From NCBI GenBank assembly GCA_041905785.1, contig JAYRKJ010000006.1, positions 1 through 64,000 on the forward strand: a stretch of 64,000 nucleotides of DNA, read 5' to 3'. Both the position numbers and the translations under genes were made by a program. The first letter of the stretch is position 1. Each line of letters opens with the position of its first letter. This DNA is from Roseateles_B sp041905785. Lineage in GTDB: Bacteria; Pseudomonadota; Gammaproteobacteria; Burkholderiales; Burkholderiaceae_C. The notes under the pieces are model-generated. The model worked only from the letters and a program-made list of their open reading frames with translations, was not told the DNA's origin and searched no databases. Of the stretch, positions 21,361-30,001 are shown piece by piece.

Positions 21361-23441
21361 ACGCGCTGCGCCAAGTTCTGGGCCGGCAGGCCGACGTGTT
21401 GATGGTCGCCCTGGTCCTGGGGGTGCTGACCGTCCTGTTCGCGCCCATTCCCGCCGGCCTGCTGGACTTTCTCATCCTGTGCAACATCGGCTTCGCCCTG
21501 ACGCTGCTGATGCTGACCTTCTACATGCAGCGGCCGGTCGAGTTCTCGACCTTCCCTTCGCTGCTGCTGATCGCCACCTTGTTCCGCCTGTCGCTGAACG
21601 TGGCGGCCACACGCCTCATCCTGACTGACGCCAGCGCAGGCAAGGTGATCGGAGCGGTCGGCGCCTACGTGGTGTCCGGCAATTTCGTCATCGGCCTGAT
21701 CGTCTTCCTGATCCTGGTGGTGGTTCAGTACGTGGTGGTGACCAACGGCGCACAGCGCGTCTCGGAGGTCGCGGCCCGGTTCACGCTGGACAGCATGCCC
21801 GGCCAGCAGATGAGCATCGACGCCGACCTCAATATGGGCTTCATCGACCAGGAAGAAGCCCAGCGCCGGCGCAAGACGCTGGAACGCCAGGCGGCCTTCT
21901 ATGGCGCCATGGACGGCGCCAGCAAGTTCGTAAAGGGCGATGCCATCGCGGGCATCATCATCCTGCTGATCAACATCGTGGGCGGCCTGGTGATCGGCAT
22001 GATGCAGCGGGGCATGGGCTGGGGCGAGGCGCTGCAGACCTTCACGCTGCTGACCGTCGGCGACGGCATCGTCACCCAGATCCCAGCGCTGGTGATCTCC
22101 GTGGGCACCGGCATCATCGTCACGCGATCAGCCTCGGACAGCAGCCTCAGCGCCGAAGTCCTCAAGCAGCTCACCAGCTTTCCCAAGGCCATCTGGCTGG
22201 TCGTGGCAGCCATGTTGTCGCTGCTGGCACTGCCGGGCCTGCCCGCCCTGCCGCTGATCGTCGTCGCCGCGCTGCTGGCATTGGTGGCGTTCTGGGCCGG
22301 TCGTCGCAAGACAGGTCCTGCGGATGCCCCGGCGGCGGACGAAAGGGAACCGGCGGAGGCCGACTCGCCGCTGCCCAAGGTGTATCCCGTGGAAGTCCGC
22401 ATCGGCACGTCCCTCGCGCCGATGGCCGATGGCGAAGAGTCCCCCCTGATGCAGCGCATCGCCGCACTGCGCAAGCAGTTCGGTCCCGAGTTCGGCCTCG
22501 TGCTGCCGCCGGTCCGCTTCGTCACCGAAGGGCGCCTGGGCGCGTCGGCCTATGAGCTGGCGCTCTACGGTGTCGTCTACGGCAAGGGCGAGCTGCATGA
22601 GGACAAGCTGCTGGCCATCCATCCCAGCGGCGACACCAAGCATCTGCGCGGGCTCGAGACGCGCGAACCCACCTACGGTCTGCCAGCAGTGTGGATCGAC
22701 GAGGACGAGCGTGAGCGAGCCCGGGCCGCGCGCTACACGCTGGTGGACGCGCCGACGGTTTTCATCACCCACCTGAGCGAGACGCTGCGCCAGCAGTGCG
22801 CCCACCTTGTGACCCGCGCCGAGACCGACCGGCTGCTCAACCGCGTCCGCGAGGCCCAGCCCGGTCTGGTCGAGGACCTGATTCCGACCGTGCTCGGGGT
22901 GGTCGACGTGCAGAAGGTCTTCCAGGCGCTGCTGCGCGAGAAGGTCAGCTTGCTGCATGCAGAAGCCATCGTCGAGACACTGGCCGACGCCGGGCGCAAC
23001 ACGAAGGATGCCGCCCTGCTGACCGAGGCCGTCAGGCAGCGGCTGGGCGGCGCCATCTGCCAGCAGCTGATGGGCGACGCGCAGGCGCTGACCGTGCTGA
23101 CCCTGGATCCCATGGTGGAGCACCGGCTGCGCGCCGCAACGGCAGAAGGCGCGCCCACCGACCCCCGCTTCATCGAACAAGTGCTGGCACGCGCGGTACA
23201 GCTGTGCGAGCAAATGGTGCGCAGCAACGTGCTGCCGGTATTGCTGTGCGCACCGGACTTGCGCCGCCACATCCGACAGTTGACTGAGCGCGCGCTGCCA
23301 CACCTGCGGGTGCTGGCCGTGAGCGAAGTGCCCGGCCTCGTGCCGCTGAAGGCCTTCGGCAGCCTGACCCTTCCTGCCGCCACCACTGGCACCGCCTCGG
23401 CATCCGGTGCCACGGCACTGCCCACGGAGACCCCCGCATGA
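21357..23441 (+). CDS. flhA: Export platform protein FlhA
   Basis: 694 residues, full family length. The N-terminal half has about eight membrane helices. The FHIPEP-type cytoplasmic loop is visible (RFTLDSMPGQQMSIDADLN), followed by the large cytoplasmic domain that docks chaperone-substrate complexes. FlhA forms the nonameric ring that couples proton-motive force to export. It starts with an ATGA overlap after flhB and ends overlapping flgF. Nothing looks degraded, so the export engine seems functional. Confidence 0.97.
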   Translation: MNALRQVLGRQADVLMVALVLGVLTVLFAPIPAGLLDFLILCNIGFALTLLMLTFYMQRPVEFSTFPSLLLIATLFRLSLNVAATRLILTDASAGKVIGAVGAYVVSGNFVIGLIVFLILVVVQYVVVTNGAQRVSEVAARFTLDSMPGQQMSIDADLNMGFIDQEEAQRRRKTLERQAAFYGAMDGASKFVKGDAIAGIIILLINIVGGLVIGMMQRGMGWGEALQTFTLLTVGDGIVTQIPALVISVGTGIIVTRSASDSSLSAEVLKQLTSFPKAIWLVVAAMLSLLALPGLPALPLIVVAALLALVAFWAGRRKTGPADAPAADEREPAEADSPLPKVYPVEVRIGTSLAPMADGEESPLMQRIAALRKQFGPEFGLVLPPVRFVTEGRLGASAYELALYGVVYGKGELHEDKLLAIHPSGDTKHLRGLETREPTYGLPAVWIDEDERERARAARYTLVDAPTVFITHLSETLRQQCAHLVTRAETDRLLNRVREAQPGLVEDLIPTVLGVVDVQKVFQALLREKVSLLHAEAIVETLADAGRNTKDAALLTEAVRQRLGGAICQQLMGDAQALTVLTLDPMVEHRLRAATAEGAPTDPRFIEQVLARAVQLCEQMVRSNVLPVLLCAPDLRRHIRQLTERALPHLRVLAVSEVPGLVPLKAFGSLTLPAATTGTASASGATALPTETPA

Positions 23442-24145
23442 GCACCCATGAAATCGCATCCATCGGCCTGCAGCTGGATCTCGAGCGACTCAAGCTCACC
23501 AGCCAGAACGTGGCCAACCTCAGCACTCCCGGCTACAAGCGCCAGGTCGCCGTGCAGAGCGCCTTCAGCGCCCTGATGCCGGCCGCGTCCCAGCTTCAAG
23601 CCCATACCGACCTGCGCGCCGGCAAGCTGCAGGCCACTGGCCAGCCCCTGGATCTCGCCCTGCCCGATGCCACGTTCCTGCTGGTCGAGCGGGATGATGG
23701 TGTGCAGGGTTTGACGCGGCAGAGCGCCCTGCAGCAGGACGCCGAGGGCGTGCTGCGCACGGCCCTGGGCCACCGCGTGCTGGGCGCTCGCGGTCGCCTG
23801 CGCTCCGGCAGCGATGACGGAGCCCAGCTCAGCATCGACCCGCAGGGCCAGCTGATGCACGGTACGGAAGTCATCGACCAGCTGCAGTTTGTGCAACTCA
23901 AGGCCGGGGCGAGCCTGCAGCCGCTGGGTGACGGTCTCTATGGCTACCAGGCCGAACAGGCCGAACAGGCCGCACCGAGTGCGCCGGTGCGCGCAGGCCA
24001 CCGGGAACTCTCCAACGTCGTGCCTAGCCAGGAAATGGTGCAGCTGATGAGCACGACCCGACATGCAGAGGCCATGGTGCGCCTCCTGCAGGCCGCCGAC
24101 GACATGCAAGCCACCGCCATTCGACGCTTCGGGGAGACCTCGTGA
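23438..24145 (+). CDS. flgF: Flagellar basal-body rod protein FlgF
   Basis: 235 residues with the rod/hook family N-terminus (QNVANLSTPGYKRQ, residues 24-37) and C-terminal heptad region (SQEMVQLMSTTRHAEAMVRLL). Together these form the coiled D0 domain of axial proteins. Position directly before flgG and the short central domain make FlgF (proximal rod) the best call over FlgG or FlgE. It begins with an ATGA overlap on flhA and ends in a GTGA overlap with flgG. Exported through the flagellar gate into the periplasmic rod. Confidence 0.85.
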   Translation: MSTHEIASIGLQLDLERLKLTSQNVANLSTPGYKRQVAVQSAFSALMPAASQLQAHTDLRAGKLQATGQPLDLALPDATFLLVERDDGVQGLTRQSALQQDAEGVLRTALGHRVLGARGRLRSGSDDGAQLSIDPQGQLMHGTEVIDQLQFVQLKAGASLQPLGDGLYGYQAEQAEQAAPSAPVRAGHRELSNVVPSQEMVQLMSTTRHAEAMVRLLQAADDMQATAIRRFGETS

Positions 24146-24933
24146 ACGACGCGCTCTACATCGCTGCCACCGGGATGAAGTCCCAGACGGCCCAGATCGA
24201 CACCATCGCCAACAATGTGGCCAACGCCAGCACACCGGCCTTCAAGCGCAGCCAGTTGCGCTTCGGTGATCTCATGGTGGCGGCGCCCGGCGGCACGGCG
24301 ATCGGGGCCTCGGCCCTGGTCGCGCAGGATGGCAGTCCGGCCCCGGCCACCCCGGCGGGCGTGGCCCTGTCAGGTGAGCTGCGCTCCTTCGCGGCCGGCG
24401 AGCTGCGCCGCGTGGACGATGCCATGGCCCTGGCCATCCAGGGCGATGGCTTCCTCGAAGTCACGATGCCCGACGGGAGCGCCGCCTATACGCGCGGCGG
24501 TCATCTCGAGCTGAACGCCGAGCGCGTGCTGAGCGTTGCCGGGGGCCTGGCGCTCAAGCCGCGCATCCATGTGCCCAGTGACATGCACCAGCTGCAGATC
24601 CGCACCGATGGCGAGGTGCTGGGCATCGACGAGCAAGGGCGCAGCGCCTCGCTGGGCCGCCTGGACCTCGTCGGCTTCTCCCGTGCCGCGGGTCTGAGCG
24701 CCATGGGCGATGGACTGTGGCGCGCCACGCCGGCCAGCGGCGACGCGCTGACGGCGCCCGCCGGCGAGGCTGGCATGGGGCGGCTGCAGCAGGGCTTCCA
24801 GGAGGCCTCCAACGTGCAACTGGTCGACGAGATGGTGCAGCTCATGGCCGCCCAGCGCGCCTACGAAATGAACGTCAAGGTGATCCAGGCAGCGGACGAG
24901 ATCGCCGGCATGACCAACAACCTGCGCAAGTAA
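24142..24933 (+). CDS. flgG: Flagellar distal rod protein FlgG
   Basis: 263 residues, the usual FlgG length. N-terminal motif NNVANASTPAFKRSQLRF (residues 24-41) and C-terminal segment MVQLMAAQRAYEMNVKVIQ, both diagnostic of FlgG. FlgG builds the distal rod that passes through the P and L rings. A GTG start overlaps the flgF stop. Its presence with FlgH and FlgI implies a structure crossing both periplasm and outer membrane, unlike a needle injectisome that uses a secretin. Confidence 0.95.
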   Translation: MNDALYIAATGMKSQTAQIDTIANNVANASTPAFKRSQLRFGDLMVAAPGGTAIGASALVAQDGSPAPATPAGVALSGELRSFAAGELRRVDDAMALAIQGDGFLEVTMPDGSAAYTRGGHLELNAERVLSVAGGLALKPRIHVPSDMHQLQIRTDGEVLGIDEQGRSASLGRLDLVGFSRAAGLSAMGDGLWRATPASGDALTAPAGEAGMGRLQQGFQEASNVQLVDEMVQLMAAQRAYEMNVKVIQAADEIAGMTNNLRK

Positions 24934-24940
24934 TCCAGCG

Positions 24941-25651
24941 ATGCACCGACGCCACCGTCCCACCATGCTGCATGCCTTGCTGTGCACGCTGCTGCCTATC
25001 GGTCCGGCCGTGGCCCGCGAGGCCGCGTCCCCCTGCCTGCTGGCGACGGCCGCCGTGCAGCAGCATGCACAGACCCTGAGGGCGCAGGTGGAAGTACAGT
25101 GCCGCGGCCAGGGCATCTACCTGCAGCCGCTGCCGGACGCGCAGGCACTGGCCCAGCCTCGGGCAGGGCGGCCGATGGCCAGCGGGCCCCAGAACTGGCC
25201 CGTCGAGATCCGCAGCACAGATGGCACACGGCGCACGGTGCAGGTCCCCCTGCAGCTGCAGTGGACCGCCCCCGTGTGGGTAGTCGCACACGCGCTGCCG
25301 GCAGGCCATGCCCTTGGTGCGGACGATGTCCGGATCGAGATGCAGGCCTGGCCCGCAGGCGTGCCGCTCACGCTTGCTCGCGCAGGGCAGCCCCCTGTGG
25401 GTCGGCTGCCGCACGCGATGCCGGCCGGCATGCCGCTGAATCTGAACACGCTGCTGCCTGCCGACCTGCTCCCGCGGGGCGAAGCCGTGACCGCCGTCCT
25501 CGGTGAGGGGGCGGTCAGCCTGCAGCGTCCCGCGCGGCTGCTGGCCGCAGCGCGCCCAGGAGCCGAAGTCCGCATCCAGCTGCAAGGCCAGCCAGCGGTG
25601 CTGCAAGGGCGACTGGACGCCGAACGCAATGTCTGGGTAGGAACACCATGA
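24941..25651 (+). CDS. flgA: P-ring assembly chaperone FlgA
   Basis: 236 residues with an N-terminal signal peptide (about 1-26, cleavage near AVAREAAS) and a SAF/FlgA domain in the C-terminal half (ALPAGHALGADDVRIEM ... GAEVRIQLQGQPAVLQG). FlgA is the periplasmic chaperone for FlgI. The flgG-flgA-flgH-flgI order is common in alphaproteobacteria and other non-enteric lineages. It overlaps flgH by 4 bases. The internal ATG at 24965 is an alternative start and would still leave a signal sequence. Confidence 0.9.
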   Translation: MHRRHRPTMLHALLCTLLPIGPAVAREAASPCLLATAAVQQHAQTLRAQVEVQCRGQGIYLQPLPDAQALAQPRAGRPMASGPQNWPVEIRSTDGTRRTVQVPLQLQWTAPVWVVAHALPAGHALGADDVRIEMQAWPAGVPLTLARAGQPPVGRLPHAMPAGMPLNLNTLLPADLLPRGEAVTAVLGEGAVSLQRPARLLAAARPGAEVRIQLQGQPAVLQGRLDAERNVWVGTP

Positions 25652-26295
25652 AAACCGTAGCCATGGCGGCCTTGTTCGCCACTCCCCTGCTGCTGCACGC
25701 GGCCCCTGAAGGCACCGGAACCACCGAAGCGGCAGCGAGCGCCATGCCAGAAGCCTCCGCGCCGGCGCCGCGACCCAAGTCTCGGGGCAGCCTCTATTCG
25801 GACGCCCAGTTCCAGTCCCTGACGGCGGACCGCCGACGCTTCCAGGTGGGCGACGCCCTGACGATTCTTGTGGTGGAGAGCGCGTCGGCCTCAAGCACGG
25901 CTGACACCGGCACTCAGCGCGACGCGCAGGTCGGCGTCGGCCTGAGCACGCCCAGCCGGGATCGCCATCTGTCTGGCAACACCAGCAGCGAGTACAACGG
26001 CACCGGCCGCACGCAGCGCAGCGGCCGCCTGCTGGCGCAGATTACCGTGCTGGTGCGCGAGGTGCTGCCTAACGGTGACCTGCGCGTCGCCGGCGACCAG
26101 TCGCTCGAGATCAATGGCGAGCGGCAGACCATCCATGCGGAAGGCCGCGTTCGCCCCCGCGACATCAACGAGCAGAACACCGTGCAGTCGAGCCGGCTGG
26201 CCGACGCGCGGCTGAGCTTTGCAGGCGACGGTGTGCTGGGCGACATGCAGCGCCCACGCTGGTGGCAGCGCCTGCTGGCTCTCTTCGGAATCTGA
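25648..26295 (+). CDS. flgH: Flagellar L-ring protein FlgH (no lipobox cysteine)
   Basis: 215 residues with FlgH hallmarks: LYSDAQFQSLTADRRRFQVG (about 50-69), the DALTILVVESASASS segment, and a C-terminal TVQSSRLADARLSFAGDG. FlgH forms the outer-membrane L ring and is normally a lipoprotein. Here the signal peptide (MKTVAMAALFATPLLLHAAP) contains no cysteine, so lipid anchoring cannot occur at the usual place. The start is set by a 4-base overlap with flgA, and no upstream in-frame alternative would supply a lipobox. Confidence 0.93.
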   Translation: MKTVAMAALFATPLLLHAAPEGTGTTEAAASAMPEASAPAPRPKSRGSLYSDAQFQSLTADRRRFQVGDALTILVVESASASSTADTGTQRDAQVGVGLSTPSRDRHLSGNTSSEYNGTGRTQRSGRLLAQITVLVREVLPNGDLRVAGDQSLEINGERQTIHAEGRVRPRDINEQNTVQSSRLADARLSFAGDGVLGDMQRPRWWQRLLALFGI

Positions 26296-26297
26296 AC

Positions 26298-27422
26298 ATG
26301 CGGACCATGCACTCCCTCCTCGCGAGCCTCATGGCGGCCGGCCTCGCGCTCTCGCTGCCGGTGGCCCAGGCGCAGGCTGTCAGGCTGAAGGATCTGGCAC
26401 GCATCGCGGCGCAGCGCGAGAACGCCCTGGTGGGCTATGGCGTCGTCACCGGCCTGTCGGGCACCGGCGACAGCGCCCGCAGCAAGGCCACGCGCACGAC
26501 GCTGGCCAATCTGCTCAGCCGCTTCGACCTCATCGTCGGCTCAGAGGACATCGCCAGTCGCAACGTGGCTGTGGTGACCATCACGGCCAGCCTGCCCTCC
26601 TATGCCCGCCCGGGTGACCAACTGGACGTGACCGTCAGCTCGCTGGGTGATGCGCGCAGCCTGGAAGGTGGCACGCTGCTGATGGCGCCGCTCAAGGGTG
26701 CAGACGGCCGCGTCTATGTGCTCGCCCAGGGCCCGCTGACGGTCGGTGGCTACCGGCACGATGCGCAGGGCAACCGGGTGCAGAAGAACCATCCGACGGC
26801 CGGCCTCGTGAGCGGCGGTGGCACGGTCGAGGTCGCCCTCGAAGAGGAAGGGGCTGACAACGCAGAGCTGTCGCTCGTGCTGCGCCAGGCTGACTACGGC
26901 ACCGCCGGACGCATGGCCGACCAGGTGAACGCCACCTTCGGCAAGGACGTCGCCGAGGTGCGCGATGCCGGCGCCCTGCAGATCCATGTGCCGCCCAGCT
27001 TCCGCCCGCGGCTCGCCGCATTCATCCGGCAGGTCGAAGGGCTGCAGGTCGAACCCGACCAGCATGCCCGCGTGGTGATCAACGAGCGCACCGGCACCCT
27101 GGTGGCGGGCGGCGACGTCCGCATCTCGCCGGTCTCGGTCGTCATCGGTGAGACCAAGGTAACGGTCAGCGCCGAGACCAGCGTCTCGCAGCCCTGGTTG
27201 CTCCGCTCGGCCGGCAGCGGCGTGCGGACTGAGGTGGTGACCAACAGCCAGCTGCGCCTGCAGGAACCCGCGGAGCCGAAGTTCGTGCCCGCTGGCCCCA
27301 CCCGCGTCACGGACCTGGTGCAGCTGCTGGCAAAGGCCAAGACCGCGCCGCGCGACATGATTTCCATCCTCCAAGCCATCAAGGCGGCAGGCGCCCTGCA
27401 CGCCGAATTGATCGTCCAGTAA
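26298..27422 (+). CDS. flgI: Flagellar P-ring protein FlgI
   Basis: 374 residues, normal length, with a Sec signal peptide (1-26, ending near VAQAQA) and the FlgI core beginning VRLKDLARIAAQRENALVGYG. The conserved C-terminal part includes VSQPWLLRSAGSGVRTEVV and the terminal LLAKAKTAPRDMISILQAIK. It forms the peptidoglycan-level ring around the rod. The ATG at 26298 is preferred over 26262, which would add a non-homologous lead that hides the signal peptide. It lies 2 bases after the flgH stop. Confidence 0.97.
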   Translation: MRTMHSLLASLMAAGLALSLPVAQAQAVRLKDLARIAAQRENALVGYGVVTGLSGTGDSARSKATRTTLANLLSRFDLIVGSEDIASRNVAVVTITASLPSYARPGDQLDVTVSSLGDARSLEGGTLLMAPLKGADGRVYVLAQGPLTVGGYRHDAQGNRVQKNHPTAGLVSGGGTVEVALEEEGADNAELSLVLRQADYGTAGRMADQVNATFGKDVAEVRDAGALQIHVPPSFRPRLAAFIRQVEGLQVEPDQHARVVINERTGTLVAGGDVRISPVSVVIGETKVTVSAETSVSQPWLLRSAGSGVRTEVVTNSQLRLQEPAEPKFVPAGPTRVTDLVQLLAKAKTAPRDMISILQAIKAAGALHAELIVQ

Positions 27423-27426
27423 AGCC

Positions 27427-27786
27427 ATGAACTTCATCGAACCTGCCACGCTGCAGCTGATCCAGCGCGCCCTGGACGCCGGCGCCCTGCGCCACCAGGC
27501 CATCGCCCAGAACATCGCCAACGCCAGCGTGCCCGGCGCCAGGCCCGTACAGGTGCAGTTCGAAGCGCTGCTCGGGCCGGTACGTGCGGACCTCGCTGCG
27601 GGCCGTCCCTTGCAAGCCACGGACGTGCCCAGCCCCGTACTGCAGACGGACGCCACGCAGACGATCGTGCTGGACGAGCAAATGGCCGCGCTCTCAAGCA
27701 ACAGCCTGCAATACCAGGCCCTGCTCAAGGCCCTGAGCCGGGAACTGGGCATTCTCTCAATCGCCGTTCAGGAAGGACGCCGCTGA
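27427..27786 (+). CDS. flgB: Proximal rod protein FlgB
   Basis: 119 residues with the axial N-terminal motif HQAIAQNIANASVPGARPV (residues 22-40) and a C-terminal helix (DEQMAALSSNSLQYQALLKA) typical of FlgB. It lies 4 bases after flgI and shares one base of its stop codon with the flgC start. FlgB and FlgC with FliE form the proximal rod on the MS ring. In this species the flgBC pair sits directly before fliE-fliF, a common non-enteric arrangement. Confidence 0.92.
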   Translation: MNFIEPATLQLIQRALDAGALRHQAIAQNIANASVPGARPVQVQFEALLGPVRADLAAGRPLQATDVPSPVLQTDATQTIVLDEQMAALSSNSLQYQALLKALSRELGILSIAVQEGRR

Positions 27787-28217
27787 TGGACTACCGTGCC
27801 GTGTTCCAGATCGCTGCCGCAGGCATGGACCTGGAGAAGCGCCGCCTCGACGTGGCGGCGCTCAACCTGGCCAATCTGCATGCGAGCGCCGCACCGGGGC
27901 AGCAGCCCGTCGCGGTGCAGAAAGTCGTGGCAGGCCCTGTGCAGCTGGCCTTCTCGGGCGCCCTTCGCCACCAGGAGGCCGCCCGACAGCTGCGCGAGGT
28001 GCAGGTGATCGCCACGCAGGGCAGCGCGCGCCTGGTCCATGACCCCGGACATCCGCACGCCAATGCCCAGGGCATGGTGGCCTTTCCGGCGGTCGATCAG
28101 GCCACGGAAATGGTCACGGTGAGTACGGCACTGCGCGCCTACGAAGCCAATGTGGCGGTGGCAAGCACGGCGCGCGCGATGGCTGCCAAGGCCCTGGAAC
28201 TGGGAGGCCAGTCGTGA
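27786..28217 (+). CDS. flgC: Proximal rod protein FlgC
   Basis: 143 residues with FlgC features: N-terminal helix MDLEKRRLDVAALNLANLHA, the central DPGHPHANAQGMVAFPAVD stretch (FlgC-specific), and C-terminal ALRAYEANVAVASTARAM. Rod protein exported through the flagellar gate. It starts at the flgB stop (TGATG) and ends in a GTGA overlap with fliE. Length and order are normal. Confidence 0.93.
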   Translation: MDYRAVFQIAAAGMDLEKRRLDVAALNLANLHASAAPGQQPVAVQKVVAGPVQLAFSGALRHQEAARQLREVQVIATQGSARLVHDPGHPHANAQGMVAFPAVDQATEMVTVSTALRAYEANVAVASTARAMAAKALELGGQS

Positions 28218-28528
28218 ATCCGCATGCCATCGAAGCGGTCCAGGCGCTGGGCGCCGTGGGGCCGTCCGCTGCCGCCTCGCCGAGCACGCCCGTACAGCAA
28301 ACCGCCGCGCCGGGCTTCGTGCAGATGCTGGAAGGCGGTGTCGCCGACCTCAACAAGACGCTGCTGAGCGCTGAGCAGGGTGTGCAGCAACTCGCGGCCG
28401 GCACGGCCACCAACCTCCATGAAGTCATGCTGCAGCTGGAGCAGGCCCGCTTGGCCATGCAGGTTGCCAGCCAGGTGCGCTCCCGCGTGGTGGAGGCCTA
28501 CCAAGAAGTGATGCGCATGCAGGTCTAA
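28214..28528 (+). CDS. fliE: MS-ring/rod adaptor FliE
   Basis: 104 residues with the FliE C-terminal helix pair (TNLHEVMLQLEQARLAMQVA, then SQVRSRVVEAYQEVMRMQ) after a variable Ala/Pro-rich N-terminus. FliE links the FliF ring and FliPQR gate to the rod. A GTG start overlaps the flgC stop by four bases. It is followed after 6 bases by fliF with an AAGGAAG ribosome-binding site. Confidence 0.92.
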   Translation: MNPHAIEAVQALGAVGPSAAASPSTPVQQTAAPGFVQMLEGGVADLNKTLLSAEQGVQQLAAGTATNLHEVMLQLEQARLAMQVASQVRSRVVEAYQEVMRMQV

Positions 28529-28534
28529 GGAAGA

Positions 28535-30001
28535 ATGATGAACGAACCTCGTAGCGCCTGGCGCAATTTCTTCGATGGCTGGTCGAACCTGAAGCTGCTG
28601 AGCTTCGGCCTGGGCCTGCTGCTCATTGCGCTGACCGTCATCGGCCTGGCCTGGTGGGCTCACCGCGCCCCCCAGGCGGTGCTCTTCTCGGACCTGGCGG
28701 AGCGCGACGCCGCGGTGATCACCGCGGAGCTGGACAAGCTCAAGCAGCCCTATGCACTCAGCGAGGATGGCAAGGCCATCCTGGTCTCGGCGGACCATGT
28801 GCACAAGACGCGCATGGCGTTGATGGGCAAGCCGCTGCCTCTGCACGGTGCGGTCGGCTTCGAACTCTTCAACAACGCCGACTTCGGCGTGAGCGACTTC
28901 GTGCAGAAGGTCAACTACCAGCGCGCCCTGCAAGGCGAACTCACGCGCACCATCCTGTCCATCGACCAGGTTCAGGATGCGCGGGTGCACCTCGCACTGC
29001 CGGACTCGGCCCTCTTCCGCAAGGACGGCCCGCGCGCCAAGGCCTCCGTCACGCTGACGCTCAAGGGCGGGCAGGCGCTGCAAACGGCGCAAGTGCTCGG
29101 CATCCAGCGACTCGTGGCGGCATCGGTGGCCGAGGTCCGTGCGGAGGACGTCACGGTGCTGGACCAGAACGGCGTGGCGCTGTCGCGCGCAGCGGGCGAT
29201 GACGCGGAAGCATCGGGCGCCCAGCTCGACGCACGCCAGAGCCTGGAAAGCCACCTGAGCCGCAAGGTGGGCAAGCTGATGGACCAGTGGCTGAGCCCGG
29301 GCGAATCCATGGTGGCGGTAGACGTGCTGCTCAACCACGAGCAGGCCAAGATCACCACGGAAGAGGTGCTGGGCAGCCCGCATCCGGACCGCGGCAGCCA
29401 TCCGGCCGGCGTGCTGACCCGCGAACGCAGCACGAGCCGGGACACGGGCAGCGACAACGCGGGAGGCAGCGGCAACGCACCTCAGCTGGTGAGCCAGGAA
29501 TCCGAGTACCTGACGGGGCGGCGGGTGTCGCAGGTCAGCAGTCCTGCCGGACGCATCGCGCGGCTCAACGTCGCTGTGGTCGTGAAGCGCGCGCTGTCGG
29601 ACGCCGACATGGAACGTGCACGGCAGTTGGTGGCGACGGCGGTGGGACTGCAGCCCGAGCGCGGCGATGTGGTCTCGATCCAGTCGCTGGCGGCGCAATG
29701 GGCGCCGCCGGGTGCTCTGGCCGCCAGCGCCGCCACCGCGCCGGGACCCGCATCGCCTGCTCGCCCGGCGTCGACGGCTCATCGCGGCAGCGAAGGGCCC
29801 GCTGCGCTGTCGATTGCGTGGGTGCTCAGCGGCCTGCTGGTGCTTGGTCTACTGGCCTTGCTTGCCGTGGTGCTGCACAGGCGCGGTGAGACAACGCGCA
29901 GCGCTTTGCATGATGCGGCAAACGCAAGCCAGCCCCTGGGGCCCGCGGACCGCGAGGCCTTGCTCAAGGCGCTGCGGCAATGGCTGGAGCCACAGCCATG
30001 A
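28535..30001 (+). CDS. fliF: MS-ring protein FliF (short cytoplasmic tail)
   Basis: 488 residues, somewhat below the usual 530-570. It has a membrane helix at about 26-43 and then the ring-building motifs (QKVNYQRALQGELTRTILSI; DARVHLALPDSALF). A periplasmic region with an EYLTGRRVSQV segment follows, then a second helix (about 425-447). Only about 40 cytoplasmic residues remain after that helix (from HRRGETT), versus roughly 90 or more in motor-competent FliF. The tail is the FliG-binding part, and the next gene encodes only a FliG-N-like protein. There are two ATGs in tandem (28535, 28538); the second has better spacing to AAGGAAG. Confidence 0.95.
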   Translation: MMNEPRSAWRNFFDGWSNLKLLSFGLGLLLIALTVIGLAWWAHRAPQAVLFSDLAERDAAVITAELDKLKQPYALSEDGKAILVSADHVHKTRMALMGKPLPLHGAVGFELFNNADFGVSDFVQKVNYQRALQGELTRTILSIDQVQDARVHLALPDSALFRKDGPRAKASVTLTLKGGQALQTAQVLGIQRLVAASVAEVRAEDVTVLDQNGVALSRAAGDDAEASGAQLDARQSLESHLSRKVGKLMDQWLSPGESMVAVDVLLNHEQAKITTEEVLGSPHPDRGSHPAGVLTRERSTSRDTGSDNAGGSGNAPQLVSQESEYLTGRRVSQVSSPAGRIARLNVAVVVKRALSDADMERARQLVATAVGLQPERGDVVSIQSLAAQWAPPGALAASAATAPGPASPARPASTAHRGSEGPAALSIAWVLSGLLVLGLLALLAVVLHRRGETTRSALHDAANASQPLGPADREALLKALRQWLEPQP

